Origin: Armatimonadota bacterium
Lineage (GTDB): Bacteria; Armatimonadota; Fimbriimonadia; Fimbriimonadales; Fimbriimonadaceae
Reading direction: 5' to 3'
NCBI GenBank assembly: GCA_018268395.1
Contig: JAFDWQ010000001.1
Span: 394,230 to 458,229, forward strand
Length of the DNA: 64,000 bases
This document shows positions 40,528 through 49,344 of the stretch, piece after piece. Made by a program: the position numbers and the translations under genes. Position 1 is the first letter of the stretch. Each line of letters begins with the position of its first letter. The notes below the pieces were generated by a model. The model made no database searches. It was given only the letters and a program-made list of their open reading frames with translations, and was not told the DNA's origin.

Positions 40528-41469
40528 TCAAGCCGTCCAAAGGAACGGTTCAGAGTCCGTCAACACCTTTCCGTGCCGCTCGATCGCCCGAAGCATGTAC
40601 TCGGGCAACACGAACATCGAGGGCAGGAACCTCGGCGTCGCGTAACGGTTCGTGACGCCTCGGGACTGTAACCGTGCGGCGATCTCGTCTTGGGACAGAG
40701 CCAACGGGTCGTGCTTCTTACTGGCCAAGATGAAGCCCCACGGCATCTGGAACGTCGTCACCAGCCCGTAGTAGCCTCTGACGACCGGGAAGACGTCCTT
40801 CATCGCATCGAGGGTCGCGTGGATCTGAGCGTAGAGGTACGGATAGGTCTCGTTGCACGCCCCGCTTTGGAGCACGAAGAGGCCGTCGTCCGAGAGCGCG
40901 TCGGCGATGTGGCTGAAGTACTCCTTGGTGTAGAGCATCCTCGCGGGCGAACCTTCGTGCGGGCCAGGCAGGTCGCTGAGGACGACGTCGTAACCGTATC
41001 CCTTGTGGTCTTCGACCCATGCCCTCGCGTCCTGGTGCTTCAAGGTCACGCGCGGGTCGTCGAAACAGCCTTTGTGCCATTCGGTCATATGGACCTTGAC
41101 CCATCGGATCAGTTCCTCGTCCAAGTCGATCATATGGGCTTCCTCGACGGTCGAGTGCTGGAGCGCTTGCCACAACGTGGCCCCTTCGCCTCCACCGCAC
41201 ACGAGCACCTTCTTGGGACCGGGGTGCGTGACCATGGCCGGCTGGACCATGCTCTCGTGATAGACGTACTCGTCGAGCAAGCTGCTCTGGATCTTGTAGT
41301 CCAGGAAGAGCGTCTTCCCGAAGACCGGGATTTCGACGATCTGGTATTGCTGGTACTGGGATTTCCCTTCCACCAGGAACCGGTCGACCGAGAAGAACCA
41401 CGTCATGCCGTCGGTATGGGTTTCGGCGATGAACATGCCGGTGGACTGTGAGAAAAGCCGCTCGCTCAT
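40528..41469 (-). CDS. speE: Spermidine synthase-like aminopropyltransferase
   Basis: 313-residue cytosolic enzyme that should transfer an aminopropyl group from decarboxylated SAM (made by SpeD) to a diamine. Signatures: FGKTLFLDYKIQSSLLDEYVYHES, VLVCGGGEGATLWQAL (nucleotide-binding), MIDLDEELI and VVLSDLPGPHEGSPARMLYT. The active-site segment reads DLPGP, unlike the DSSDP of many putrescine-specific enzymes, so agmatine or a longer polyamine may be the acceptor (inference). TATCCT lies 12 nt before the ATG. Confidence 0.92.
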   Translation of the reverse strand: MSERLFSQSTGMFIAETHTDGMTWFFSVDRFLVEGKSQYQQYQIVEIPVFGKTLFLDYKIQSSLLDEYVYHESMVQPAMVTHPGPKKVLVCGGGEGATLWQALQHSTVEEAHMIDLDEELIRWVKVHMTEWHKGCFDDPRVTLKHQDARAWVEDHKGYGYDVVLSDLPGPHEGSPARMLYTKEYFSHIADALSDDGLFVLQSGACNETYPYLYAQIHATLDAMKDVFPVVRGYYGLVTTFQMPWGFILASKKHDPLALSQDEIAARLQSRGVTNRYATPRFLPSMFVLPEYMLRAIERHGKVLTDSEPFLWTA

Positions 41470-41615
41470 GGGACGGCGGGGAGGATACCGGGACGCGAAC
41501 CTGACGGACGGACCCTCTCAGACCGGACGCCGGTGTCCCAATTAATGGGGACACGGACGGCAAGATTGGGCGTCCTGACCCAAATCTGGCCGGACTGCAC
41601 CGGTAACCTGACTCC

Positions 41616-42737
41616 ATGTTCGCCGCCCTTCTCACGTTCAGCCTCGTCCCCGGAGGCACAGTCAGCGAAGACTTTGCGGACCTCGTCCTCGGGCCTGTGC
41701 CACAGAAGGCCGACCCGTTCGAGTCTTGGCCCGCCCGTAAGGCGAGGCCGTCCGACCCTCGCGAGATCCATCTGAAGAACATCCGGCAGCTCACGTTCGG
41801 GGGCCAGAACGCCGAAGCCTACTGGAGTCCGGACGGAAAGTGGATCACGTTCCAGACCCGGCAGCCCCAGTGGCCGGACGAGCAGGTCGTCGTAATGCGC
41901 GCCGACGGAAGCGGCAAGACCCTGATGAGCACCGGACTCGGTCGGTGCACGTGCAGCTACTTTTCTCCCGACATGCAGTGGCTGTACTTCAGTAGCACGC
42001 ACGAACGGAACAAAGGTGCCCAGGCGCCTGTCGACATGAGCCAGGGGTACGTTTGGAGGGTCAATCCCGACTTCGCTCTGTACCGTCAGCGGCTTGGCCC
42101 CTCGCCGAACACCAAGGCGCGGATGGCGTTGAGGACCGTGATCAAGAAGGACGGCTACGTAGCTGAGACGACGGTGTCTCCGAAGGGGGGCTTCATCACC
42201 TTCACCGGAGATTTCGACGGCGACATCGACATCTATCGCGCGAACGCCGATGGCACCGGCATCCGCCGATTGACGGACGCGAAGGGTTACGACGGTGGCC
42301 CGTTCGTCAGTTGGAACGGCAAATCGATCGTCTACCGCCGCGGACCGTTCGAGAACGCACAGGACGAGCGGGACTACGAGACCCTTCACGCCCAGCACCT
42401 CGTCCGACCGAAGAGGATGGACATCTGGATCATGGACGCGATGGGGCGGCACAACCGGCAAGTGACCAACCTGAGCGGGGCCTCCTTCGCCCCCTTCATC
42501 GCGCCGGACAACCGGCGGATCATCTTCTGCAGCAATTTCGAAGACCCGAAAGGTCGTGAGTTCGACCTCTACCTCGTCCGCAAGGACGGCTCGAACTTGA
42601 GCCGGGTGACGTGGACGCCTGACTTCGACGGGTTCCCGATGTTCTCCCGAGACGGCAAGAAGGTCGTCTTCGCCAGCAACAGGTTCGGGTCCGTCCCCCA
42701 CGAGACCAACATCTTCGTAGCCGATTGGGCCGAGTGA
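41616..42737 (+). CDS. TolB-like beta-propeller (PD40 repeats) protein
   Basis: 373 residues with four or five PD40/WD40-like repeats, for example AYWSPDGKWITFQT, SYFSPDMQWLYFSS, TTVSPKGGFITFTG and PMFSRDGKKVVFASNR. Related proteins act as TolB-like scaffolds or exported enzymes' propellers. The N-terminus (MFAALLTFSLVPGG) is a short, weak signal peptide. TAACCT ends 6 nt before the ATG. No operon partner: a terminator follows directly. Confidence 0.87.
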   Translation: MFAALLTFSLVPGGTVSEDFADLVLGPVPQKADPFESWPARKARPSDPREIHLKNIRQLTFGGQNAEAYWSPDGKWITFQTRQPQWPDEQVVVMRADGSGKTLMSTGLGRCTCSYFSPDMQWLYFSSTHERNKGAQAPVDMSQGYVWRVNPDFALYRQRLGPSPNTKARMALRTVIKKDGYVAETTVSPKGGFITFTGDFDGDIDIYRANADGTGIRRLTDAKGYDGGPFVSWNGKSIVYRRGPFENAQDERDYETLHAQHLVRPKRMDIWIMDAMGRHNRQVTNLSGASFAPFIAPDNRRIIFCSNFEDPKGREFDLYLVRKDGSNLSRVTWTPDFDGFPMFSRDGKKVVFASNRFGSVPHETNIFVADWAE

Positions 42738-42742
42738 GATCG

Positions 42743-42776
42743 GGCCGGGGGCGTCGTCGCGCCCCTGGCCTTTCTT
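42743..42776 (+). terminator. Intrinsic terminator after the propeller gene
   Basis: Arms GGCCGGGGGCG/CGCCCCTGGCC (one G-T wobble) with a 6-nt loop and TTTCTT tail. Confidence 0.78.
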
Positions 42777-42826
42777 GCGGGCGGGACTGTTAAGCAGGAT
42801 CGCGCCGAACGGCGTCAAAGAGACTG

Positions 42827-43480
42827 TTGACCCTTAAGAAGCCCGACACACCGCAATGGGAGGGGCAGGTCGACGTCCTCTACTTCGACCAAGATCAGAT
42901 CACGGCCATCGCTTCGGCCGTACGGTCCGAAATCTTCTGGACGTTCACCTGGGACGAGCCGATGTCGGCCCGCGACATCGCGTCGGCCGTCGGCAAGTCC
43001 GCCCAAACCGTCCGCTACCATATCAACGAACTCGTCCGAGTCGGCTTGTTGTTGCCCGTCGAACACAGAAAGCGTCGCTCGCGGCTCGAGGAAGCCTATG
43101 TCCAAGCCGGAATATCGAACTTGACGTTGCCTCGCCCTGTCCCGCCCGAGTATCAGGAGCAGATGAACCGAGGGTTCGACTCGATGATGCGCGCGGTGTC
43201 CAAGGAGCGGGCGCTGGCAGGCGCCGTTCTCAACGACGGCCCGGAACTCCGACCGTTCGCCCGTTTTATCAAGTCCGTCGTCCGGTTGGACGCCTCGAAC
43301 GCTGAAAAAGCCCAGGCGATCTTGTCAGAGGCGCTGCGGCAGATCGAGGGCCTCGAACAGCCCGACGGCACAAGGACGAACGTCTGGGTGTACATGAGCC
43401 CCTCGATAGGGGAGTGCCGGCGCGTCCTGAACAAGAAACCGCTTGGAAACGGCCGCCGGCCGAATCGGGACGACGACTGA
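42827..43480 (+). CDS. ArsR-like winged-helix transcriptional regulator
   Basis: 217 residues with an N-terminal winged helix: AIASAVRSEIFWTFTWDEPM, then ARDIASAVGKSAQTVRYHINELVRVGLLL, the recognition helix pattern of ArsR/HTH_20 regulators. No metal-binding Cys cluster is present. The C-terminal half is helical and of unknown ligand. It starts at TTG 42827, with AAAGAG upstream. It is 44 bases before the peptidase gene on the same strand, whose own -10-like TAACCT suggests separate transcription. Confidence 0.87.
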   Translation: MTLKKPDTPQWEGQVDVLYFDQDQITAIASAVRSEIFWTFTWDEPMSARDIASAVGKSAQTVRYHINELVRVGLLLPVEHRKRRSRLEEAYVQAGISNLTLPRPVPPEYQEQMNRGFDSMMRAVSKERALAGAVLNDGPELRPFARFIKSVVRLDASNAEKAQAILSEALRQIEGLEQPDGTRTNVWVYMSPSIGECRRVLNKKPLGNGRRPNRDDD

Positions 43481-43524
43481 AGTCCGAAGGGCGGACGGGG
43501 CCGCTCGAGGTGTAACCTCGTCCT

Positions 43525-44871
43525 ATGGGCTTGCTCCCCGGCCTCGTCGCTCTCGTTTCTTTGTCCGTGTCTGCAGGTTCCGACCAGGGGCCGACGCTGG
43601 AGAAGCTCCGATCGCAGGGCTTGACCGACCTCGGCGCCTTTTCGCTCTTGTCCGAGTTGACGGCTCAAGTCGGTCCTCGGCTCAGCGGCTCCCCAGGGGC
43701 TGCGAAAGCTGTCCTTTGGACCGAGACCAAGATGAAGACTCTCGGCTTGACGGACGTGCACCAGGTGCCCTGTACCGTCCCCCGTTGGGTCCGTGGCGAC
43801 AAGGAGTCCGGATGGTTGTCGCACCTCGGTCGGCGATCGAAGCTCAATCTCTGCGCCCTGGGGGGCAGCGTCGCCACTCCGAAGGGAGGAGTTACGGCCG
43901 AGGTGGTCGAAGTCAGGAGCCTGGCGGAAGCCGAAAAGCTGGGAGTTAGGGGCAAAGGAAAGATCGTGTTCTTCAACCGTGGCTTCGACCCGAAGCTGTC
44001 GAACACCTTCGAGGCCTATGGCGGTGCGGTCGACCAGCGCGTCGGTGGAGCGATGGCCGCAACTCAGTCCGGGGCTGTCGCCGTCCTCGTCCGATCGATG
44101 ACCCTCGCCAAGGACGACGAGCCGCATACCGGCGCGATGCGGTACGGAGAAGGCCGGAAGATCCCCGCCGCAGCCTTAGGGATCCAAAGCGCCGATCGCC
44201 TGTCCGCCGCTTTAAAGAAAGGCCGGGTCAAAGTGCGGCTCGAACTCTCGTGCAAGACGCTGCCCGACGTCCCTTCGGCGAGCGTGGCGGGTGAGATCCG
44301 CGGATCCGTGAATCCGGAGTCGGTGATCGTCCTGGGCGGCCACTTGGACAGTTGGGACTTGGGCGTGGGGGCCCACGACGACGGATCGGGCATCGCGCAA
44401 GCCCTTGAAGCTTTGAGGCTGATCAAGAAGCTCGGTCTCAAGCCGAAGCGAACGCTCCGCGCCGTCGCGTTCATGAACGAGGAGAACGGGCTGCGCGGAG
44501 CATTGGCCTACGCTGCAAGGGCCAAAACGGCCCGGGAGCAGCACACGGCAGCGATCGAGTCCGATAGCGGAGGCTTCATGCCGCGGGCCTTCGGGGCCTC
44601 GCCGTTCGCCCTTGAGCGCGCCAGGCAATGGTTACCCCACCTGGAAAATCTGGGCATCACGCGCATCACCGAGGGAGGCGGCGACGCCGACATCGCACCT
44701 CTGGGGCCGCTCGGGACGGCCCTCTTTTCGTTGGAGCCTGAAAACCAGCGCTACTTCGACTACCATCACTCCCGGAACGATACGCTGGACAAGGTCAATC
44801 CAAGGGAACTCGAATTCGGGGCCATTGCAATGGCGACCCTCGCCTGGCTCTTGTCCGAGGAGGGGCTATGA
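43525..44871 (+). CDS. Exported M28-family aminopeptidase
   Basis: 448 residues. Signal peptide (LLPGLVALVSLSVSAG), an N-terminal helical region (about 20-90), an inserted PA-like domain (about 100-215) and the M28 peptidase core with the zinc ligands in GGHLDSWDLGVGAHDDGSG, FMNEENGLRG, ESDSGGFMP and DYHHSRNDTLD. It should remove N-terminal residues from peptides outside the cytosol, using two zinc ions. TAACCT ends 6 nt before the ATG. All expected metal ligands are present. Confidence 0.94.
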   Translation: MGLLPGLVALVSLSVSAGSDQGPTLEKLRSQGLTDLGAFSLLSELTAQVGPRLSGSPGAAKAVLWTETKMKTLGLTDVHQVPCTVPRWVRGDKESGWLSHLGRRSKLNLCALGGSVATPKGGVTAEVVEVRSLAEAEKLGVRGKGKIVFFNRGFDPKLSNTFEAYGGAVDQRVGGAMAATQSGAVAVLVRSMTLAKDDEPHTGAMRYGEGRKIPAAALGIQSADRLSAALKKGRVKVRLELSCKTLPDVPSASVAGEIRGSVNPESVIVLGGHLDSWDLGVGAHDDGSGIAQALEALRLIKKLGLKPKRTLRAVAFMNEENGLRGALAYAARAKTAREQHTAAIESDSGGFMPRAFGASPFALERARQWLPHLENLGITRITEGGGDADIAPLGPLGTALFSLEPENQRYFDYHHSRNDTLDKVNPRELEFGAIAMATLAWLLSEEGL

Positions 44872-44880
44872 GGCGGCGCC

Positions 44881-46158
44881 TTAGCCCTTGAGGACTTTGT
44901 AGTCCGAGAAGACGACTTTCATCGACACGGACTTTCCCCGTACCCGACCCGTGACCTTGCGTTCGGCGGGAAGCCGGTCATCCCCGACGGTCACGAAACG
45001 GTCCTCGTAGGTGAGTTCGGATTCGACGGTACCGTCAGGCCCGGTCGTGGTCGACGTGAACCGTCGGGACAAGGTCTTCCCATTGGGAAGCCGCTCGACG
45101 TCGAGGATCCGCAAGACCAGGCGTCGGCCCTCGATCGTCCGAGCGACTTCGGTCACGGCTCCGTCCTTGACCCGGTACGTCGAGCCGAACGTGTCGGCGA
45201 CCGCGATCTCACGGCCCGTCCGGTCTTTCCGACCGGTCCACGTCACGACGTTCCGACCGTCTCCATCCGCGAACGGGACAGACCGACGGTGCCTAAAGAG
45301 GCTGGAGATTTGCGTCCGGACATGGTCTTCGTCTGGCCAGCGCACGTCCCTGTCTTCGAAGACGATTTCCGGTTCGGGCGACCGGTCGGCAACCACACGA
45401 CCAGAAACGGTCCGGTGCCCGTCGCCCGCTTCAAAGTCGGCCGACCACCTGAGCGCACTACTGACCGCTTCGCGGGCCTCGGAAGCGGTTTGGAGGGACC
45501 GGTAAGCCTCCTCGTCCGACCCCAAAGTCATCGGTCGCACGACCGGCAACGTGAGGGTCGACCACGTCTTCTTCAAACCGTACCGGCTGCCTTGCCACGT
45601 ACCGGACTTCCTTTCCACGTGCAAAGCCCGGAGCGCGACCGGCATGCCACGGAGCCCGAACGGGACCCTGGCTGTACCGTTTTGACCTAGCACGAGGGGC
45701 GTCCCGTCCGACAAAAAGAGCTTGGCCGAGGCGTCCGGCGTGCCGTTCCATCGGACGCGGACGGTCCACGCGTCCGAACCTGCGTCGGCGGCCAATTGCA
45801 GACCGTTCTTGGGCACCGATCCGGCTTCGGAAAGGTCGAACGCGGCCCGAGCCTGGTAGACGAGCAGGAAGGGCCCCTCGCCTCTGTCGATGATCCCGTA
45901 TGGGAAGGACAGCGAGAACGGCCCGGGTTTCGACCGCCACGGATAGGACCGCGCGCCGTCGCGACTGTCACCTTTAATGACCACAATCCCGTCGATCGTG
46001 AGGGCCTGTCCAGGGTCCCAAGACACACGGTCCCCCTGGGGTGATTCGGCCAGTTCGACGGTGGCCATCGACCGGTCCTTGTCATAGGTCACCCAAACAA
46101 AATGGGCTTGGGATTGAATTGCCCACAGCATCATCCAGACGCACAAAAATCTTGCCAT
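44881..46158 (-). CDS. Exported protein with DUF3386-like C-terminal domain
   Basis: 425 residues from ATG 46158, which gives a proper signal peptide (FLCVWMMLWAIQSQA); an ATG at 46209 would put 17 unrelated residues in front. The mature N-terminus AHFVWVTYDKDRS resembles DUF4198-type domains (often nickel or cobalt related). Residues from about 215 match a DUF3386-like fold: FRHRRSVPFADGDG, ADTFGSTYRVKDGAVTEV and YEDRFVTVGDDRLPAERKV. DUF3386 proteins are of unknown function, often in phototrophs. It is convergent with the M28 gene, 9 bases apart. Confidence 0.78.
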   Translation of the reverse strand: MARFLCVWMMLWAIQSQAHFVWVTYDKDRSMATVELAESPQGDRVSWDPGQALTIDGIVVIKGDSRDGARSYPWRSKPGPFSLSFPYGIIDRGEGPFLLVYQARAAFDLSEAGSVPKNGLQLAADAGSDAWTVRVRWNGTPDASAKLFLSDGTPLVLGQNGTARVPFGLRGMPVALRALHVERKSGTWQGSRYGLKKTWSTLTLPVVRPMTLGSDEEAYRSLQTASEAREAVSSALRWSADFEAGDGHRTVSGRVVADRSPEPEIVFEDRDVRWPDEDHVRTQISSLFRHRRSVPFADGDGRNVVTWTGRKDRTGREIAVADTFGSTYRVKDGAVTEVARTIEGRRLVLRILDVERLPNGKTLSRRFTSTTTGPDGTVESELTYEDRFVTVGDDRLPAERKVTGRVRGKSVSMKVVFSDYKVLKG

Positions 46159-46356
46159 ACAGCAAATGACTTTACTCCAAAGTGCACGATGGCCAGGCCT
46201 CATGATCAAGAAGAAATCCGCGTGTCGCCCAAGCGTGTGTCATCCAAAATGACCTCGGCGATGCTGGGACTTTCGCCACCGCGCTGTTCCAGCCCGTCCC
46301 AGGCCTAAACACACGGCCCGGTATGGTTTTGTCGGAGGGCAACACCAGGAACCGTT

Positions 46357-47097
46357 ATGAGAACCCGATTCGGCAGGAACACCCTCCTCTTGGCCGCCCT
46401 CGTGGCGCCCGGCGCATGGGCCCAGACCTTGAACATCGACCCGAGCGACGACATCTGGGCGTACGGACACGCCACGGACGGTGGCACCGACACTCTGATG
46501 CGGGTCTGGGGCGATGGGACGCGCAGTTATGAGCCGGGCTGGCCTCCTCCGGACGAGCTTTCCTATGGATATCTGAAGTTCGACCTTTCCGGGGTCTCGC
46601 CGGGCGAATACGTCGTCACCTCGGCCGTCCTGACCGTCACCCACCGTGTCACTTCGACCGGAACGTTCACGAAAGAAGCGGGCGAAACCCATCCTTTGGA
46701 AGTAAGGGCCCTTTCCGACGCGTTCTCCGAGGCCACCTGGGACTTCTCGGATCCAGGCACCCCTGGCCCCTCGTCCCAGCTTTACGGTACGGGCTCGCTC
46801 GACGCTTACGACGCCACCCAGTCTTTCCGGATCGCGTCCGACCTCACGGGGCAGGCCTTTACGGACGCGTTCAACGGCGCCGTTTCCGGGTCGGGTTCGA
46901 TCGCGTTCGCTTTGACCAGCACGATGCCCGTCACGGGGATGGACGGCGCCCTGCCCTACCGGATCTTCACGAAGGAGAACACGGACAACGGCCTATGGCC
47001 CCGACTGGAGGTCACGTACCAGGCCGTCCCTGAACCGATGTCCCTTGCGGCCTTGGCCGCTGCCGCCGTCGCCTTGGCCTCCCGTCGCCGGAGGTGA
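46357..47097 (+). CDS. PEP-CTERM surface protein with DNRLRE-like domain
   Basis: 246 residues: signal peptide (TLLLAALVAPGAWA), a beta-rich domain typical of DNRLRE/CBM96-like proteins (SYGYLKFDLSGVSPGEYVVT, RLEVTYQ) and a C-terminal sorting tag VPEPMSLAALAAAAVALASRRRR, that is, PEP motif, hydrophobic helix and Arg cluster. PEP-CTERM proteins are cut and sorted by an exosortase, which is not encoded in this window, and often belong to biofilm or polysaccharide surfaces. CAGGAA lies 7 bases before the ATG. It is 36 bases from the pilin-like gene. Confidence 0.88.
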   Translation: MRTRFGRNTLLLAALVAPGAWAQTLNIDPSDDIWAYGHATDGGTDTLMRVWGDGTRSYEPGWPPPDELSYGYLKFDLSGVSPGEYVVTSAVLTVTHRVTSTGTFTKEAGETHPLEVRALSDAFSEATWDFSDPGTPGPSSQLYGTGSLDAYDATQSFRIASDLTGQAFTDAFNGAVSGSGSIAFALTSTMPVTGMDGALPYRIFTKENTDNGLWPRLEVTYQAVPEPMSLAALAAAAVALASRRRR

Positions 47098-47133
47098 GTC
47101 GGCCGGCTCTACGACCACAACGTACGAACAACC

Positions 47134-47859
47134 ATGAAACGAGCCTTCACCCTTATCGAACTCTTGGTCGTCATCGCGATCATCGCGATCCTTGCTTCGA
47201 TCCTGTTCCCGGTCTTCGCAAGGGCGAAAGAAAGCAGCCGAAAAGCCGTCAGCCTGACCCGGGCGAAACAAATGAGCGTCGGAGGGGCGCTGTACATGAC
47301 GGACAGCGACGACACCTACTGGCCCCTGATGTACGTCGGCGAGGCCGGTCAGACCCAGCCGGACAACTATGGGTTCTTCCGCTGGCCGTGGTTGCTGAAG
47401 CCGTACGCGAAGTCCTTTGAGGTGTTCATCGATCCGATCGACGCGGAGCGGCCCGATTTCCGGGACCCGAATTCGGACATGTTCGGATACGCCTTCGGCT
47501 TGACCCCGAGCTTCGGTTACAACGCCCGGACGTTCTCGCCTGGGGAGGACCTTTCGATGCCGGACCTGGAGCCTTACCGGCCCGTCTCGACGAGCGCGGT
47601 TTCAGAGCCTGCTCAGACACTCTTGTTCGCGAGCAGCGTCTACAACGAACCTGCCGACAAACCGAAAGTCGGTTTCTACCGGGTCTATCCGCCGAGCAAG
47701 TGGACGCGGGAACTTCCGATGCGGGGCCGGTCGTTCGGCCACGTCTGGCCACGGTTCTTCGATACGTACGCGAGCACGGTCTGGGCCGACGGGCACGTCC
47801 GGTCGATGACGGTCTCGCAGTTGGACCACGAGAGTCTGTGGACCGCCTCTAAGCCTTGA
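47134..47859 (+). CDS. Type II secretion/type IV pilin-like protein (DUF1559 family)
   Basis: 241 residues. The prepilin leader is MKRA followed by FTLIELLVVIAIIAILASIL, with Phe at mature position 1 and Glu5, cut and methylated by prepilin peptidase. FPVFARAKESSRKAV follows, the phylum-typical phrase. A head domain has the DSDDTYWPLMY phrase seen near the start of DUF1559 heads and ends with VWADGHVRSM, the HxxxxDG-like end motif. Such pseudopilins are numerous in Armatimonadota and Planctomycetes; function is unresolved but envelope-linked. Confidence 0.93.
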   Translation: MKRAFTLIELLVVIAIIAILASILFPVFARAKESSRKAVSLTRAKQMSVGGALYMTDSDDTYWPLMYVGEAGQTQPDNYGFFRWPWLLKPYAKSFEVFIDPIDAERPDFRDPNSDMFGYAFGLTPSFGYNARTFSPGEDLSMPDLEPYRPVSTSAVSEPAQTLLFASSVYNEPADKPKVGFYRVYPPSKWTRELPMRGRSFGHVWPRFFDTYASTVWADGHVRSMTVSQLDHESLWTASKP

Positions 47860-47884
47860 GCGAATGGCGAGTAACATCGCCGGT

Positions 47885-48421
47885 GTGACCGGTGGAGACT
47901 GCGTCAAAGACTGCGCGCTGACCGCAAGCTGTTTCGATATCCGCTCCCATGAGATCCCCCCTCATGGGAGCGAGCTTGCCGACAGGTACGTCTTCCTGAT
48001 GTCCGAGCTCGCCGACAAGCACGGCTCTGTCAAAGCGATGGAACTGACCCGGCGTCTCGGGGTGAACGCGGCGACCGTGACGCGCAACCTCCAGCGCCTC
48101 GAAACCGCCGGTCTCGTCCAAGTCGAGCGGCACAAAGGCGCCCGCTTGACGGACGAAGGTCGGCAACTCGCCGACATCATGCGGTACCGGCACGAGACGT
48201 TGGCGCGGTTCCTCCTCATCCACGGGGTCAAACCTTGTACGGCCCAAAAGGAAGCGGTCCGGCTGATGTCCGACCTCTCGCCCGAGACCCTTCGGGTCTT
48301 TGCGACGCTGCTCGCGGAACGCATGGCCTTCAAGGACAGGGAGAGCTGCACCGTCGTCAGTTGCAGTTGCCAGCAAGGGGAGTGCCTGCAGAGCAGGCTC
48401 CGCTCCACATCGAACTCTTAG
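47885..48421 (+). CDS. DtxR/MntR-family regulator lacking canonical metal ligands, Cys-rich ends
   Basis: 178 residues from GTG 47885, supported by TAACAT ending 7 nt upstream; an ATG at 47864 is an alternative. HTH: SVKAMELTRRLGVNAATVTR and LVQVERHKGARLTDEGRQLA. The dimer/metal domain aligns with DtxR (RHETLARFLL; KEAVRLMSDLS), but residues equal to DtxR Glu83, His98, Cys102, Glu105 and His106 are Ala, Gln, Val, Met and Ser; only His79 remains. Instead the N-terminus has three Cys (positions 6, 10, 16) and the C-terminus CTVVSCSCQQGEC. A 12-bp inverted repeat lies in codons 20-29. It may sense something other than Fe or Mn. Precedes the convergent cysK. Confidence 0.85.
   Translation: MTGGDCVKDCALTASCFDIRSHEIPPHGSELADRYVFLMSELADKHGSVKAMELTRRLGVNAATVTRNLQRLETAGLVQVERHKGARLTDEGRQLADIMRYRHETLARFLLIHGVKPCTAQKEAVRLMSDLSPETLRVFATLLAERMAFKDRESCTVVSCSCQQGECLQSRLRSTSNS
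47942..47972. repeat. 12-bp inverted repeat in the DtxR-like gene
   Basis: Arms CGCTCCCATGAG (47942-47953) and CTCATGGGAGCG (47961-47972) with 7 nt between. It lies inside the coding region near its 5' end, about 60 bases downstream of the likely start, where a bound protein could block transcription. Confidence 0.6.
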
Positions 48422-48423
48422 CG

Positions 48424-49335
48424 TCAGAACAGGCCTTCGACGCTCAGATACCGCTCACCGGTGTCGTAACAGAAGGTCAAGACCCGGGCTCCGGCCCCCT
48501 CCCTGTCCAACGCTTTCGCGACGCCCGCGAGTGCCGCTCCCGAGGACGGGCCGACAAAGATCCCTTCCTCCTTTGCCGCCCGGACCGCATAGGAGAAGGC
48601 TTCCTCTTCCGACACCGTGATGGTCCCGTCCAAGGTGGAGACGTGGAGGTTTTCAGGGATGAACCCGGCACCCAGCCCCTGGAGACGATGGGGCCCAGGT
48701 TCGCCCCCACTGATCACAGCCGACTTTTCCGGCTCGACCGCGAACGTCTTCATCGAGGGGAACTTCGACTTCAGGGTTTCGCCGACCGCTGTGATGTGGC
48801 CGCCGGTCCCTACGCCCGTGACCAGGAGATCGAACCCTTCGGGAAAGTCCTCCAGGATCTCGACGGCCGTGGTCCGGAAGTGGGCGTCGAGGTTGGCCGG
48901 ATTTTCGAACTGTTGAGGCATCCAAGCACCCTTCGTCGAAGCGACGATCTCTTCCGCCTGGGCGATCGCGCCCTTCATTCCCGACTCTCTGGGCGTCAGG
49001 ACGAACTCGGCACCGAAGGCTGCCATGACCCGGCGTCGCTCGACCGACATCGACTCAGGCATCACAAGGATCAATCGGTAGCCCTTGACCGCGGCGACCA
49101 TCGCCAGTCCGACTCCGGTGTTCCCAGAAGTCGGTTCGACGATGACGCCGTCCCGGGTCAACAACCCGCGACGTTCGGCGTCCTCCACCATCGAAAGGGC
49201 GATCCGGTCTTTGATGCTCCCTCCAGGGTTCGCCCGTTCCAGCTTCATCCAGATTTCGGACGATTCCGGGAAGAGTCGACGGATCCGGACGTGCGGTGTC
49301 CGGCCGATGGTTTCTAGGATCGATTCTGCTTTCAT
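48424..49335 (-). CDS. cysK: Cysteine synthase (O-acetylserine sulfhydrylase)
   Basis: 303-residue PLP enzyme that makes cysteine from O-acetylserine and sulfide in the cytosol. [14 protein letters not shown] holds the PLP lysine, [16 protein letters not shown] binds the substrate/cofactor phosphate side, [13 protein letters not shown] is the phosphate-binding glycine loop and [14 protein letters not shown] closes the site. It starts 9 bases after cysE, with which it forms an operon. The C-terminus lacks the regulatory domain of cystathionine beta-synthase. The stop is 3 bases from the convergent DtxR-like gene's stop. Confidence 0.96.
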   Translation of the reverse strand: MKAESILETIGRTPHVRIRRLFPESSEIWMKLERANPGGSIKDRIALSMVEDAERRGLLTRDGVIVEPTSGNTGVGLAMVAAVKGYRLILVMPESMSVERRRVMAAFGAEFVLTPRESGMKGAIAQAEEIVASTKGAWMPQQFENPANLDAHFRTTAVEILEDFPEGFDLLVTGVGTGGHITAVGETLKSKFPSMKTFAVEPEKSAVISGGEPGPHRLQGLGAGFIPENLHVSTLDGTITVSEEEAFSYAVRAAKEEGIFVGPSSGAALAGVAKALDREGAGARVLTFCYDTGERYLSVEGLF

Positions 49336-49344
49336 GTCAAGTGC

